A stretch of 64,000 nt of DNA from NCBI RefSeq assembly GCF_024721175.1, contig NZ_CP099401.1, forward strand, positions 1 to 64,000. The letters run 5' to 3'. Below the pieces are notes generated by a model that worked only from the letters and a program-made list of their open reading frames with translations, searched no databases and was not told the origin of the DNA. Source of the stretch: Rhizobium sp. Pop5. GTDB lineage: Bacteria > Pseudomonadota > Alphaproteobacteria > Rhizobiales > Rhizobiaceae. A program made the translations under genes and the position numbers. Positions 1-6,994 of this stretch are shown here, piece by piece; position 1 is the stretch's first letter; the number at the start of each line of letters is the position of its first letter.

Positions 1-1218
1 ATGCCGACCAAGGCCGCGATTGTTGAGAAAACCAAGAGGGCGGGTCAGGTCTCGATCGACGAGACGATTGCGCAGGACTCGACAATGCTCAGCAGCCAGT
101 TGCAAGTGCTGTTCGAGCGGCTGTTTTCACCTGACGCCCGCAAGTCGCTGCGGCGGTTCAGCAGCACCGAGGCTGCCAAGCTGCTCGGCGTCACCGACAG
201 CTATGTTCGCCACCTCGCCGCCCAGGTGGAAACCATTAATCCTGAGAAGACGGCCACCGGTCGCCGGGTGTTCTCGCTCGAAGAAATCCATGCGATGCGC
301 CAGTACCTCGGACGCACCAAACCGTCCTATCTGCCGATGCGCCGGCCGGGCGATCATCTGCAGGTGATCGCCGTCACCAATTTCAAGGGCGGCTCCGGCA
401 AGACGACGACATCAATCCACCTGGCGCAGTTTCTGGCGCTGCGTGGCTACCGGGTGCTCGCCGTCGACCTCGATCCGCAGGCATCGATGTCGGCCATGCT
501 CGGATATCAGCCCGAATTCGACGTCGGTGAAAACGAGACGCTCTATGGCGCTATCAAATATGACGAGACGCGCCGGGATGTTGCCGACATCGTCCGCCAG
601 ACCTATTTCCCCGGCCTCGATCTCATCCCTGGCAATCTCGAACTGCACGAGTTCGAACATGATACCCCGAAGGCGCTGGCCGACACCAACCGAGACGACA
701 AGGACATGTTCTTCATGCGGGTCGGCAATGCGCTGCACTCGCTGGAACAGAGTTATGATGTCGTTATCATCGATTGCCCCCCTACCCTCGGCTTCCTGAC
801 GCTGTCCGCGCTCTGCGCCGCGACCGCCGTCCTCATCACCGTCCATCCGCAGATGCTCGACGTGGCGTCGATGAACCAGTTCCTGACGATGACCTCCGAC
901 CTTCTGGCCGTGGTCAAGCAGGCGGGCGGCAATCTCGACTATGACTGGATGCGCTATCTGATCACTCGCTACGAGGCCAATGACGGTCCGCAGGCGCAGA
1001 TCGTCGCTTTTCTGCGCAGTCTGTTTGGCGAGCGCGTGTTGACCTCGATGATGGTCAAGTCGACTGCGGTCTCGGATGCCGGTCTGTCAAAGCAGACGAT
1101 CTACGAGGCAGGGCGCGAGACGATGCATCGCCAGACCTATGACCGCGGCGTCAAATCCGTCGACAGCGTCAATGCCGAGGTCGAGCAACTCATCCGCAGT
1201 GCATGGAGCAGGACATGA
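1..1218 (+). CDS. repA: RepA, ParA-family partition ATPase of a repABC replicon
   Basis: Plasmid-partition ATPase that also autorepresses the rep operon together with RepB. The 405 aa protein has the repABC layout: an N-terminal winged/HTH region (about residues 52-80), a deviant Walker A motif KGGSGKTTT (129-137), a DLDPQAS motif (156-162) and a VVIIDCPP Walker B-like stretch near residue 258. Length is normal for rhizobial RepA. Its stop overlaps the repB start by four bases, implying translational coupling. The coding sequence begins at base 1 of the window, so the promoter and any upstream parS site lie outside it; a start further upstream cannot be excluded. Confidence 0.96.
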   Translation: MPTKAAIVEKTKRAGQVSIDETIAQDSTMLSSQLQVLFERLFSPDARKSLRRFSSTEAAKLLGVTDSYVRHLAAQVETINPEKTATGRRVFSLEEIHAMRQYLGRTKPSYLPMRRPGDHLQVIAVTNFKGGSGKTTTSIHLAQFLALRGYRVLAVDLDPQASMSAMLGYQPEFDVGENETLYGAIKYDETRRDVADIVRQTYFPGLDLIPGNLELHEFEHDTPKALADTNRDDKDMFFMRVGNALHSLEQSYDVVIIDCPPTLGFLTLSALCAATAVLITVHPQMLDVASMNQFLTMTSDLLAVVKQAGGNLDYDWMRYLITRYEANDGPQAQIVAFLRSLFGERVLTSMMVKSTAVSDAGLSKQTIYEAGRETMHRQTYDRGVKSVDSVNAEVEQLIRSAWSRT

Positions 1219-2204
1219 GCCCAAAAGGTCGCGATATCCTGAAGAGCATGGTCGGCTCGGTGGAACCGGCACGACCGGAGGCGCCCAGCGCGCCGCCGGC
1301 GCATCGGCCGTCGGGAGCGGTCAAGGCGATGAATCTGTCGCTTGGACGGCTGGGTGAGGAGGCCGCCGCCGCCAAGGCGTTGCGCGAATCCCTCGCCTCC
1401 GGCGATAAAGTGCTGGAGATCGATCCGGCCGCTGTCGAAATGTCCTTTATCCGCGACCGCATTCCGGTCGACCACGATGCTGAATTCGAGAGATTGAAAC
1501 AGTCGATCCAGGAAAGCGGGCAGCAGGTTCCGATCCTGGTGCGGCCGGATCCCGTGAAGGCCGGGCAGTACCAGGCCGCCTATGGCCACAGGCGCCTGCG
1601 CGCAGCCGCGGAGATCGGGGTTCCCGTCAAGGCCGTCGTCCGCAAGCTGACGGATGAGGAGCTGATCCTAGCGCAGGGTCAGGAAAATGGTCCCCGCGTC
1701 GATCTCAGCTTTATCGAACGGGCGCTGTTTGCACGGCGCATGGATGAACACGGCTTCAGCCGCGACATGATTGCCAAGGCGCTTGCAACAGACAAGCCCG
1801 AAACGTCAAGGCTCCTGCAGGTGGCACTGACGATCGATCCGGAGATTATTCTTGCCATCGGGCCGGCTCCCAAGGTCGGGCGTCCGCGCTGGTTGGCCTT
1901 TGCCGAGAAATTCAGGGAGCCCGGTGGACAGAAAAAGGCGCAGGCTGCAATCCGTGCCGGTGGATTCGAAGCGCTGGAGACCAACGGCCGCTTCGACGTT
2001 ATCTGGAAGACGCTGGAGGAGAAGAACGTTTCGGAGCGGACCGAGCAAACGCTTCGGACCCAGGGCGGCGCGGAGCTTGCTTCGGTATCCCGCTCCGGCA
2101 AAACCTTTCGCATCACCGTCAAATCGGCGGCGTTTTCGGAATTCCTGGCTCGGCGGTTGGCAGGCCTCGCCGTCGAGTTCGAAGAGGAAAATGAGGGAAA
2201 ATGA
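1215..2204 (+). CDS. repB: RepB, ParB-family centromere-binding partition protein
   Basis: DNA-binding partner of RepA that binds parS sites and supports segregation and rep autoregulation. The ParB N-terminal domain is visible (ERLKQSIQESGQQVPILVR, then AAYGHRRLRAA, the GxRR arginine box), followed by an HTH region around FSRDMIAKALATDKPETSRLLQ. I chose the ATG at 1215 (MSPKGRDILKSM, 329 aa) because it overlaps the repA stop as ATGA; an in-frame ATG at 1203 would add four residues. It is the second gene of the repABC operon. Confidence 0.95.
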   Translation: MSPKGRDILKSMVGSVEPARPEAPSAPPAHRPSGAVKAMNLSLGRLGEEAAAAKALRESLASGDKVLEIDPAAVEMSFIRDRIPVDHDAEFERLKQSIQESGQQVPILVRPDPVKAGQYQAAYGHRRLRAAAEIGVPVKAVVRKLTDEELILAQGQENGPRVDLSFIERALFARRMDEHGFSRDMIAKALATDKPETSRLLQVALTIDPEIILAIGPAPKVGRPRWLAFAEKFREPGGQKKAQAAIRAGGFEALETNGRFDVIWKTLEEKNVSERTEQTLRTQGGAELASVSRSGKTFRITVKSAAFSEFLARRLAGLAVEFEEENEGK

Positions 2205-2217
2205 GGCAGTTAGACCG

Positions 2218-2233
2218 ATTGTCAGCTGACAAT
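2218..2233. promoter_or_regulatory. parS: parS-like 16-bp palindrome between repB and repC
   Basis: ATTGTCAGCTGACAAT is a perfect 16-bp palindrome 14 bp after the repB stop. Its inner 14 bases fit the repABC centromere pattern GTTNNNNGCNNNNAAC except for A/T at the outermost pair. Sites of this kind are the expected RepB target, and the position between repB and repC is a known one. A second copy of the 14-bp core lies at 12059-12072. Confidence 0.75.
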
Positions 2234-2256
2234 TGGGATAGGAGATAACGCGCAAA

Positions 2257-2311
2257 AGAAAAAAGCCCCCGAACGTCACCGTCACGGAAGCTTTCCTCGT
2301 AGTCTTGAACA
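2257..2311 (-). ncRNA. ctRNA, antisense RNA in the repB-repC intergenic region
   Basis: Small counter-transcribed RNA that represses repC and determines incompatibility. On the minus strand a promoter is readable: -35 TTGACA (2341-2346) and -10 GATTCT (2318-2323) with 17 bp spacing, predicting a start near 2311. A stem AAGCTTCCG/CGGGGGCTT (2285-2293 with 2263-2271, two G-U pairs) followed by a T-rich run forms a Rho-independent terminator, giving an RNA of about 55 nt. The arrangement and size match known repABC ctRNAs. Exact ends are predicted, not measured. Confidence 0.85.
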
Positions 2312-2317
2312 CCTCCG

Positions 2318-2346
2318 AGAATCGCACTTCCGAGAATCGCTGTCAA
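2318..2346 (-). promoter_or_regulatory. Promoter of the repC antisense RNA
   Basis: Minus-strand TTGACA (2341-2346), 17 bp spacer and GATTCT (2318-2323). The -35 is a perfect consensus and the -10 is weak. The box GCGATTCTCGG-like sequence is repeated at both ends of the spacer, a feature of this promoter class. Confidence 0.75.
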
Positions 2347-2403
2347 GAGTTTTTGGCGCCGTTTTGGCGAGCGGATTTCTTTTGCCTCGTTGAGGTGGAA
2401 GAT

Positions 2404-3708
2404 ATGGAAACCGGAAGTATAACGACGCCGTTCGGGCGGCGGTCGATGACGCTTGGCATGCTTGCAAGCCAGGTCGCGGCAGGTGAGATCAGCCCCGATC
2501 AGTCGGTCGACAAATGGAAATTGTTTCGCGCTTTGTGCGAAGCAAAGCCGCTGCTCGGCATCACCGATCGTGCGCTTGCCGTGCTCAATGCACTCTTGAG
2601 CTTTTATCCGAAGAACGAGCTGGCCGAGCAAAACGGCTTGATCGTATTCCCGTCGAATATCCAGCTTTCATTGAGAACGCATGGCATGGCCGAACAGACT
2701 GTCCGGCGGCATCTCGCGGCACTCGTCGAGACGGGCCTGCTGCTGCGCAAGGATAGTCCCAACGGCAAACGTTATGTCCGCAGGGACAGGGCAGGGGAGG
2801 TCGACGAGGCCTTTGGCTTCTCGCTGGCGCCGCTACTAGCCCGTGCCGAGGAGATCGAACGGCTCGCTGCCGAGGTCATGGCCGAGCGACTGCACGTCCA
2901 GCGTCTGCGCGAACGCATCACCCTTTGCCGCCGCGATATCGCAAAGCTGATCGAGGCTGCCGTCGATGAAGAGGTTCAAGGGGATTGGCAGGGCCTATAT
3001 CAGGAATTTCGGGATCTGATCGACGGCTTGCCGCGGTCGCCGACGACGACACAGCTCGAACAGCTGCTGGACGAGTTGACGGCCCTCAGGGCAGATATCC
3101 TCAACCGATTGGAAATTCGGATTAAATCAACAAAACAGCGCGGCAATGCCTATCATTCCGAGCGTCACATACAGAATTCAAACCCCGAATCCACTTCTGA
3201 ACTTGAACCAAGCTTCGAAACGAAGCAGGGCGCAGCGGCGGAGCAAGATAACGGGCGAGGGGCCGTGGCGATGGAAGGGAAGAAGCACGAAGCTGCGAGT
3301 ACGACCAGGCCGGAAGAACGGCAACATGGACGGCCGGGCGGTCGTGATGATGCTGGCGGGCTGAAATCCTTCCCGCTTGGTTTGGTTCTGCAGGCCTGCC
3401 CGGAAATTCTGGCCTACGGGCCGGCTGGCACGATCCGCAACTGGCGCGAGCTGATGACTGCAGCCGTCACGGTTCGATCGATGCTGGGCGTCAGTCCGTC
3501 AGCCTATGAGGAGGCCGCAAATGTGATGGGTGCGGAAAATGCTGCGACCGTGATGGCTTGCATCCTTGAGCGCGGCGGCCACATCAGTTCGGCCGGCGGT
3601 TATCTTCGCGACCTGACGCGGCGAAGCGAAAAGGGAGAATTTGCAATCGGACCGATGCTGATGGCGCTCCTGCGGGCAAATGCGCCGGCCGGCCAAAAGG
3701 TGGGATAG
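2404..3708 (+). CDS. repC: RepC, replication initiator
   Basis: Initiator protein essential for replication of repABC plasmids; it binds the origin lying inside its own gene. The N-terminus METGSITTPFGRRSMTLGMLA is the family hallmark. A winged-helix DNA-binding region follows (IVFPSNIQLSLRTHGMAEQTVRRHLAALVETGLLLRKDSPNGKRY), then a variable middle, and a conserved C-terminal domain (LPLGLVLQACPEI ... ERGGHISSAGGYLRDLTRR). I chose the ATG at 2404 because GAGGTGG sits six bases upstream at 2392-2398; an upstream in-frame ATG at 2305 would run through the antisense RNA region. 434 aa, normal length. Expression is probably limited by the ctRNA. Confidence 0.96.
   Translation: METGSITTPFGRRSMTLGMLASQVAAGEISPDQSVDKWKLFRALCEAKPLLGITDRALAVLNALLSFYPKNELAEQNGLIVFPSNIQLSLRTHGMAEQTVRRHLAALVETGLLLRKDSPNGKRYVRRDRAGEVDEAFGFSLAPLLARAEEIERLAAEVMAERLHVQRLRERITLCRRDIAKLIEAAVDEEVQGDWQGLYQEFRDLIDGLPRSPTTTQLEQLLDELTALRADILNRLEIRIKSTKQRGNAYHSERHIQNSNPESTSELEPSFETKQGAAAEQDNGRGAVAMEGKKHEAASTTRPEERQHGRPGGRDDAGGLKSFPLGLVLQACPEILAYGPAGTIRNWRELMTAAVTVRSMLGVSPSAYEEAANVMGAENAATVMACILERGGHISSAGGYLRDLTRRSEKGEFAIGPMLMALLRANAPAGQKVG
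3105..3215. other. oriV: Candidate origin of replication (AT-rich tract inside repC)
   Basis: In repABC plasmids oriV lies within an AT-rich stretch of the repC coding sequence. Here the only clearly AT-rich part of repC is about 3105-3215 (GGAAATTCGGATTAAATCAAC and onward), between the DNA-binding domain and the conserved C-terminal domain. This assignment rests on known family architecture plus local composition; no iterons are obvious. Confidence 0.5.
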
Positions 3709-3765
3709 GTTTTCGGCTGCTGCCGGCAAATTCTTTCGAAACGGGGAGGGGCGATGTGCGGAATT

Positions 3766-4089
3766 TCAGCGGATGAGCCTTCGCTCCAGGAAAGCCTGCA
3801 TGTCGCGGCGCCCGTCCACCACACAATAGACGATAACGTCGGTGCCCATGATACGATAGATCATACGCCAGGGTTTGTGATGCAGTTCCCGATATTCGGA
3901 GATGCCGATGCCGGCCAGTTCCTTTGGAATGTTTCCGCGGCCGGGGAACTCTTCGAGGTCGGTACAGGCGTTTTCGATTTCCGTCAAAATGCGTTCCGCC
4001 GTCTCCGTTCCGTCACGACCGGCGATGAAGCGATAGAGATCCTCGACGTCGCGCTCCGCGTCTTCTGCGAAAAGAACACGATAAGGCAT
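3766..4089 (-). CDS. ParE/RelE-superfamily toxin
   Basis: 107 aa, likely toxin of a type II TA module. The start MPYRVLFAEDAERDVEDLYRFIA, the central EFPGRGNIPKEL and the C-terminal half YRELHHKPWRMIYRIMGTDVIVYCVVDGRRDMQAFLERRLIR have the RelE/ParE fold pattern (paired helices, then the R-x-I-Y strand and a late R). It follows its antitoxin with a one-base ATG/TGA overlap. Located just behind repC, it may contribute to plasmid maintenance. Whether it targets gyrase (ParE) or mRNA (RelE) cannot be told from the sequence. Confidence 0.85.
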   Translation of the reverse strand: MPYRVLFAEDAERDVEDLYRFIAGRDGTETAERILTEIENACTDLEEFPGRGNIPKELAGIGISEYRELHHKPWRMIYRIMGTDVIVYCVVDGRRDMQAFLERRLIR

Positions 4090-4370
4090 CAGGACTGGCT
4101 GTCGGCCAGACGCTTGCGAATGCGCGAGAAGGATTCCGCAGCAGGGCGCGTTTTGCCTTCCTCGACCTGCCGATTGGTGAGCGCCAGCACCTTCAGGAGC
4201 GCCAGCGTCTCCTGTGTTTCTTCATATTGGCCGACATCCTGAAGGATCGCTTTCGCTTCGCCATGAAGGGTAATGACGACGGGCTGCGGGTTGTCTTTCA
4301 GCGTCCGGATGATTTCGGGCGCATGCGCCTTGAGATAGCTGATCGGCTTGACCTGTTCTGACAGCTTCAT
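4089..4370 (-). CDS. Phd/YefM-family antitoxin
   Basis: 93 aa partner of the toxin directly downstream. The N-terminus MKLSEQVKPISYLKAHAPEIIRTLKDNPQPVVITLHGEAKAILQDVGQYEE is the Phd/YefM DNA-binding domain; the acidic/basic C-terminus would wrap the toxin. It is the first gene of the leftward pair, as is usual for antitoxins. A perfect 10-bp palindrome covers its ribosome-binding region and suggests autoregulation. Confidence 0.88.
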   Translation of the reverse strand: MKLSEQVKPISYLKAHAPEIIRTLKDNPQPVVITLHGEAKAILQDVGQYEETQETLALLKVLALTNRQVEEGKTRPAAESFSRIRKRLADSQS

Positions 4371-4371
4371 G

Positions 4372-4414
4372 GGAGTACTCCATTTCGACCAGAATATAGA
4401 TCATTAAATGGTCG
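4372..4414. promoter_or_regulatory. Inverted repeats upstream of the phd-like antitoxin
   Basis: GGAGTACTCC (4372-4381) is a perfect palindrome starting one base before the antitoxin ATG. A second inverted repeat, CGACCA (4386-4391) with TGGTCG (4409-4414), flanks an AT-rich spacer that contains a minus-strand -10-like TATATT. Both are plausible TA autoregulatory operators; binding is inferred only. Confidence 0.45.
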
Positions 4415-4586
4415 ATTGGAAGAGCGGCCGGCCGTTCCCGACATGCGATTCGGGGCATTCATGCCCGCCTGCCTTTTCCCTCAAGGGCTTCGAAAGGGAA
4501 TGTCATTTCTTATAATAAACTTTGGAACCACCACGCACGATGCTTTGCTTGGTGGGCCCTTGCGATCAGTAAATTATCTACGATTG

Positions 4587-4688
4587 CCCTATCTCAGAAC
4601 CGTTCAAATTGGGCGATCGGTCACGCTGGCGACTATCCGGCGTCAACGGGATAGTGCCTGCGGAATTGGGATAGTTGATGCGCTATCC
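4587..4688. repeat. Cluster of GGGATAG-type short inverted and direct repeats
   Basis: Five copies of a 6-8 bp word (GGGATAGT or its complement) within 102 bp. One pair, ACTATCC 4632-4638 and GGATAGT 4649-4655, forms an inverted repeat, and GGGATAGT is directly repeated 20 bp apart. This looks like a multi-site binding region for a DNA-binding protein; the protein is unknown. Confidence 0.5.
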
Positions 4689-5012
4689 ATGGTATTGATT
4701 GCACTGTAGTTATGGCGTTGTGTTGTCTTGCAATGCGGTCGGCAGAGTCGAATCAATTCGACCGTGCGACGGTTCTGCCTATACGTGCTGATGATTTTCG
4801 GAATCTAAAGTAAATCTAATTAAAATCAAGCTTTATATGGTCGACGTTGAGCAGTTTAAATTTGAATCGGCTGAAGATATACATCAATTGATGGATCGTT
4901 GCGCATTCATTCCACAATCAAGACTTTGTCCGTTCTGGGTAGCCAGCCGGGTCGATGCGGGCCGGCACGAAGGCAGGTTCGAAAATCGGAAGAAAGCCGT
5001 GAGTGAAATTGC

Positions 5013-6050
5013 ATGGTAGCGCAGGGTTCAAGCCTTTTGGAGCACGCGCCTGCGAATGGATCGTACGCCTTTACTCCGAGCCATCAAGGAAATGACTTCG
5101 AGTCGATGGTTCATTCCTATTCGATGAGTTATGGGCGCATCGGAGCGCAGCCATTGACGAATGATCGGACGTTTTCATGGGCCGCCGACGTTCAGCGAAA
5201 AGGCGCGCTGACATTCATCCATGCCTACTACAAGAACCCGTGGCGCATTCGAACATTGGATGAAACTCCACAACATTTGACGATATATATGCCGCGCTCC
5301 GGATCTTTTCGAACGTCTATCGGGACACGAGCGATTGAAGGAAGGGTCGGTCAATTACTCATGGCGAACAACCATGAGCTCGGCGATCGTTTCATGCATG
5401 GCCATCAAAACGCTTCTGACCTTCTTTGTCTCGATTGGAGCGTCGTGATACGCACGGTTACGGCGCTTCTGGAGAAACCGGTCCTGGAGTCGCTTGATCT
5501 TGAACCGGTTCTCGACCTCACAAGCCCATCGGGTCTAATTATCGGCAATCTCGTGGGCACGATCATGCAAGGCATGCGTAACAACGGTCCGCTCCTGTCA
5601 TCACCCCTTGGTCTTTCGATGCTGAGCGAAGCAATTGCGGATCTTATCATCCGGTTCACACAGCATCGTTTTACGCCGTGTTTGGAACAGAAGATATCGG
5701 CGATCGCCCCTTGGCATGTTCGGCGTGCCATCGACTACATGCACGCAAACATCGGAGAACCATTCACGATCGCAATGGTTGCCGACGCCGTCGGCGTCTC
5801 GCTTCGTGCGCTCCAGAACGGTTTTAAGACCTTCAGAGGGACATCGCCCGGCGGTTATCTGCGCGCCATTCGGCTCCAAGCTGCCCATGACCAACTGGCC
5901 GATCCCTTGAATCAAAAATCGGTTCGCGAGATTTGCGCAATTTGGGGCTTTTTTCATCCCGGCAGGTTCTCGATTGCCTACCGCAGTGCGTTCGGCGAGT
6001 GTCCGAAGGATACGCGCACGCGGGCAGCAGGGGCGCTCTCCGCCCATTGA
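5013..6050 (+). CDS. AraC/XylS-family transcriptional regulator
   Basis: 345 aa transcription factor. The C-terminal ~100 residues (VRRAIDYMHANIGEPFTIAMVADAVGVSLRALQNGFKTFRGTSP, then YLRAIRLQAAHDQL and a second helix pair GFFHPGRFSIAYRSAFGECP) form the double-HTH AraC domain. The N-terminal two thirds resemble the AraC-binding-like ligand domain of activators for aromatic or amine catabolism. The start at 5013 is the first in frame; ATG 5106 is an alternative. The flanking genes do not reveal its target, and no divergent partner is present. Confidence 0.85.
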   Translation: MVAQGSSLLEHAPANGSYAFTPSHQGNDFESMVHSYSMSYGRIGAQPLTNDRTFSWAADVQRKGALTFIHAYYKNPWRIRTLDETPQHLTIYMPRSGSFRTSIGTRAIEGRVGQLLMANNHELGDRFMHGHQNASDLLCLDWSVVIRTVTALLEKPVLESLDLEPVLDLTSPSGLIIGNLVGTIMQGMRNNGPLLSSPLGLSMLSEAIADLIIRFTQHRFTPCLEQKISAIAPWHVRRAIDYMHANIGEPFTIAMVADAVGVSLRALQNGFKTFRGTSPGGYLRAIRLQAAHDQLADPLNQKSVREICAIWGFFHPGRFSIAYRSAFGECPKDTRTRAAGALSAH

Positions 6051-6211
6051 AAAGGTCTCGTGCGGTAGAGTCGTTTCGCGTTGCGGTCGAAGCGATTGAC
6101 GACCGCCCATAGGTCGAAGACAGAATGGGCCTGGCAGCTTCCGAAGCTGCTCGGCCCGGCGACCGATGTTTCCCAAAAATTGCAAGACGAGCACAGCTTT
6201 TGCGCGCTCAA
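5978..6211 (-). CDS. Possible small Cys-motif protein, tail-to-tail with araC
   Basis: A 77-residue frame starting with a TTG contains CSSCNFWETSVAGPSSFGSC, a CxxCxFW...FGxC pattern seen in small metal-binding or redox proteins of proteobacteria. Its 3' end overlaps the end of the AraC gene by 73 bp on the opposite strand, and no ribosome-binding site precedes the TTG. The conserved-looking part is only residues 6-27, so this may be a degraded gene that has lost its true start or stop. Function unknown. Confidence 0.3.
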   Translation of the reverse strand: MSAQKLCSSCNFWETSVAGPSSFGSCQAHSVFDLWAVVNRFDRNAKRLYRTRPFQWAESAPAARVRVSFGHSPNALR

Positions 6212-6277
6212 GCCGTGGCGAACATTTTTTTCAACGGCGCGAATAAGGAGAGACGCACATTCCTTTAATCCATCAAT

Positions 6278-6286
6278 TTTATAGAC
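6278..6286. promoter_or_regulatory. TTTATAGAC word upstream of the FMN-reductase fragment
   Basis: TTTATAGAC lies 33 bp before the ATG at 6319. The same 9-mer occurs at 10758-10766 in front of the divergently oriented tauA-like gene. The shared word in front of two sulfonate-related genes may be a regulator site; evidence is limited to two occurrences. Confidence 0.3.
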
Positions 6287-6318
6287 AATATTGAGGATAC
6301 TTAGAAAGAGAAAGAACC

Positions 6319-6420
6319 ATGGCAGCTTTCAAACTCGTCGGCATAGCTGGCAGCTTTAATCGTCCTTCGAAGACACTTGCACTTGTGCAGCACGTCTGCG
6401 AACGCACGAGCCTTCGCTAA
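6319..6420 (+). pseudogene. N-terminal fragment of an MsuE/SsuE-type FMN reductase
   Basis: Only 33 codons (MAAFKLVGIAGSFNRPSKTL, then ALVQHVCERTSLR) before a TAA. The string KLVGIAGSFNRPSKTLALVQ matches the first beta strand and FMN-phosphate loop (GSxxRPSKTxALV) of the NADPH-dependent FMN reductases that feed alkanesulfonate monooxygenases. The remaining ~150 residues are absent; the next gene starts 12 bp later. Because a sulfonate-type ABC importer lies nearby, this is best read as the remnant of a sulfonate-assimilation gene, less likely a leader peptide. Confidence 0.65.
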
Positions 6421-6432
6421 AGGATCGTCGCC

Positions 6433-6630
6433 ATGGCCCGATCTCAGGAAGCGACGATTACGGATGCCGACAGGCCGGGAGCGGGCGAGCAATTGTGGAG
6501 CGTATTCGAATTCGCCCGACGATATCGTCTCGCTAAACGCGAGGAAAACCGCCTGCTGATGCTCTACGGACCGGAGGCATCGCTTCGTGATCTTCTCGCC
6601 AATGCAAGGCGGCATTCGCTGATTTCCTAG
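6433..6630 (+). CDS. Small hypothetical protein, 65 aa
   Basis: MARSQEATITDADRPGAGEQ start, then a helical segment LWSVFEFARRYRLAKREENRLLMLYGPEASLRDLLANARRH. No signal peptide or membrane segment; strongly charged and helical. I do not recognise a family. It opens a run of five closely packed rightward genes (6433-7893), which supports its being real. An AAAGGAT sequence 7 bp upstream could serve as ribosome-binding site. Function unknown. Confidence 0.6.
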   Translation: MARSQEATITDADRPGAGEQLWSVFEFARRYRLAKREENRLLMLYGPEASLRDLLANARRHSLIS

Positions 6631-6661
6631 CGAAAAATATCGGTCCCGACAGGAGGTTCGC

Positions 6662-6829
6662 ATGAAGCTTGATTTTCATATCTGGCTGAAACTCGTGACC
6701 GGTCGCCTCTTCGAGGTGAAGGCGCGGGAGTCCGTGAACGCATCATTGGCGCGGGACGAGGAACGTGACCGCTCCGCACGCGAATACGAACTCCATTATT
6801 GGGGCGCCTTGCCCGGGCTTTGGTATTGA
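6662..6829 (+). CDS. Small hypothetical protein, 55 aa
   Basis: Starts MKLDFHIWLKLVTGRLFEVK and ends HYWGALPGLWY. A very strong ribosome-binding site, AGGAGG at 6651-6656, sits five bases before the ATG, which argues that this short frame is translated. The protein is amphipathic with aromatic ends and a basic/acidic middle (ARDEERDRSAREYE). No family recognised. It lies 31 bp after the 65 aa gene and 12 bp before the 50 aa membrane peptide. Confidence 0.6.
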   Translation: MKLDFHIWLKLVTGRLFEVKARESVNASLARDEERDRSAREYELHYWGALPGLWY

Positions 6830-6841
6830 GGAGATGGCGTG

Positions 6842-6994
6842 ATGGCAATTGTCGTTGAGACCGGACGCGGCCGGCGTGGAGCGAGAAGAGCAACGGGCAG
6901 CTTCATGTCGCAATTCAGGAATGCGGTCGGAATCTGCACGATCGCCGGTTCTTTCACGTTCCTGTTCGCCCTGGTGATCGGGATGATCCGATGA
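6842..6994 (+). CDS. Small single-pass membrane protein, 50 aa
   Basis: Residues 1-27 are basic (RGRRGARR), residues about 29-49 (VGICTIAGSFTFLFALVIGM) form one transmembrane helix. This suggests an N-in membrane peptide. TGAGGAG at 6827-6833 overlaps the upstream stop and is well placed for initiation. The stop overlaps the next start (ATGA at 6991-6994), implying translational coupling with the downstream hydrolase. Too short for ordinary gene callers; function unknown. Confidence 0.6.
   Translation: MAIVVETGRGRRGARRATGSFMSQFRNAVGICTIAGSFTFLFALVIGMIR

Larger units (their letters stand above)
4371..5012. other. Gene-poor region with GGGATAG/CTATCC repeat cluster
   Basis: No convincing complete gene in these 642 bp. 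The notable content is a set of short repeats in both orientations: CCCTATC 4587-4593, ACTATCC 4632-4638, GGGATAGT 4648-4655, GGGATAGT 4668-4675 and CTATCC 4683-4688. The 11-mer AATTGGGATAG at 4664-4674 also occurs between repB and repC at 2231-2241. An open frame at 4837-5019 (60 aa) is discussed under findings. The second half is AT-richer than its neighbours. Confidence 0.5.
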
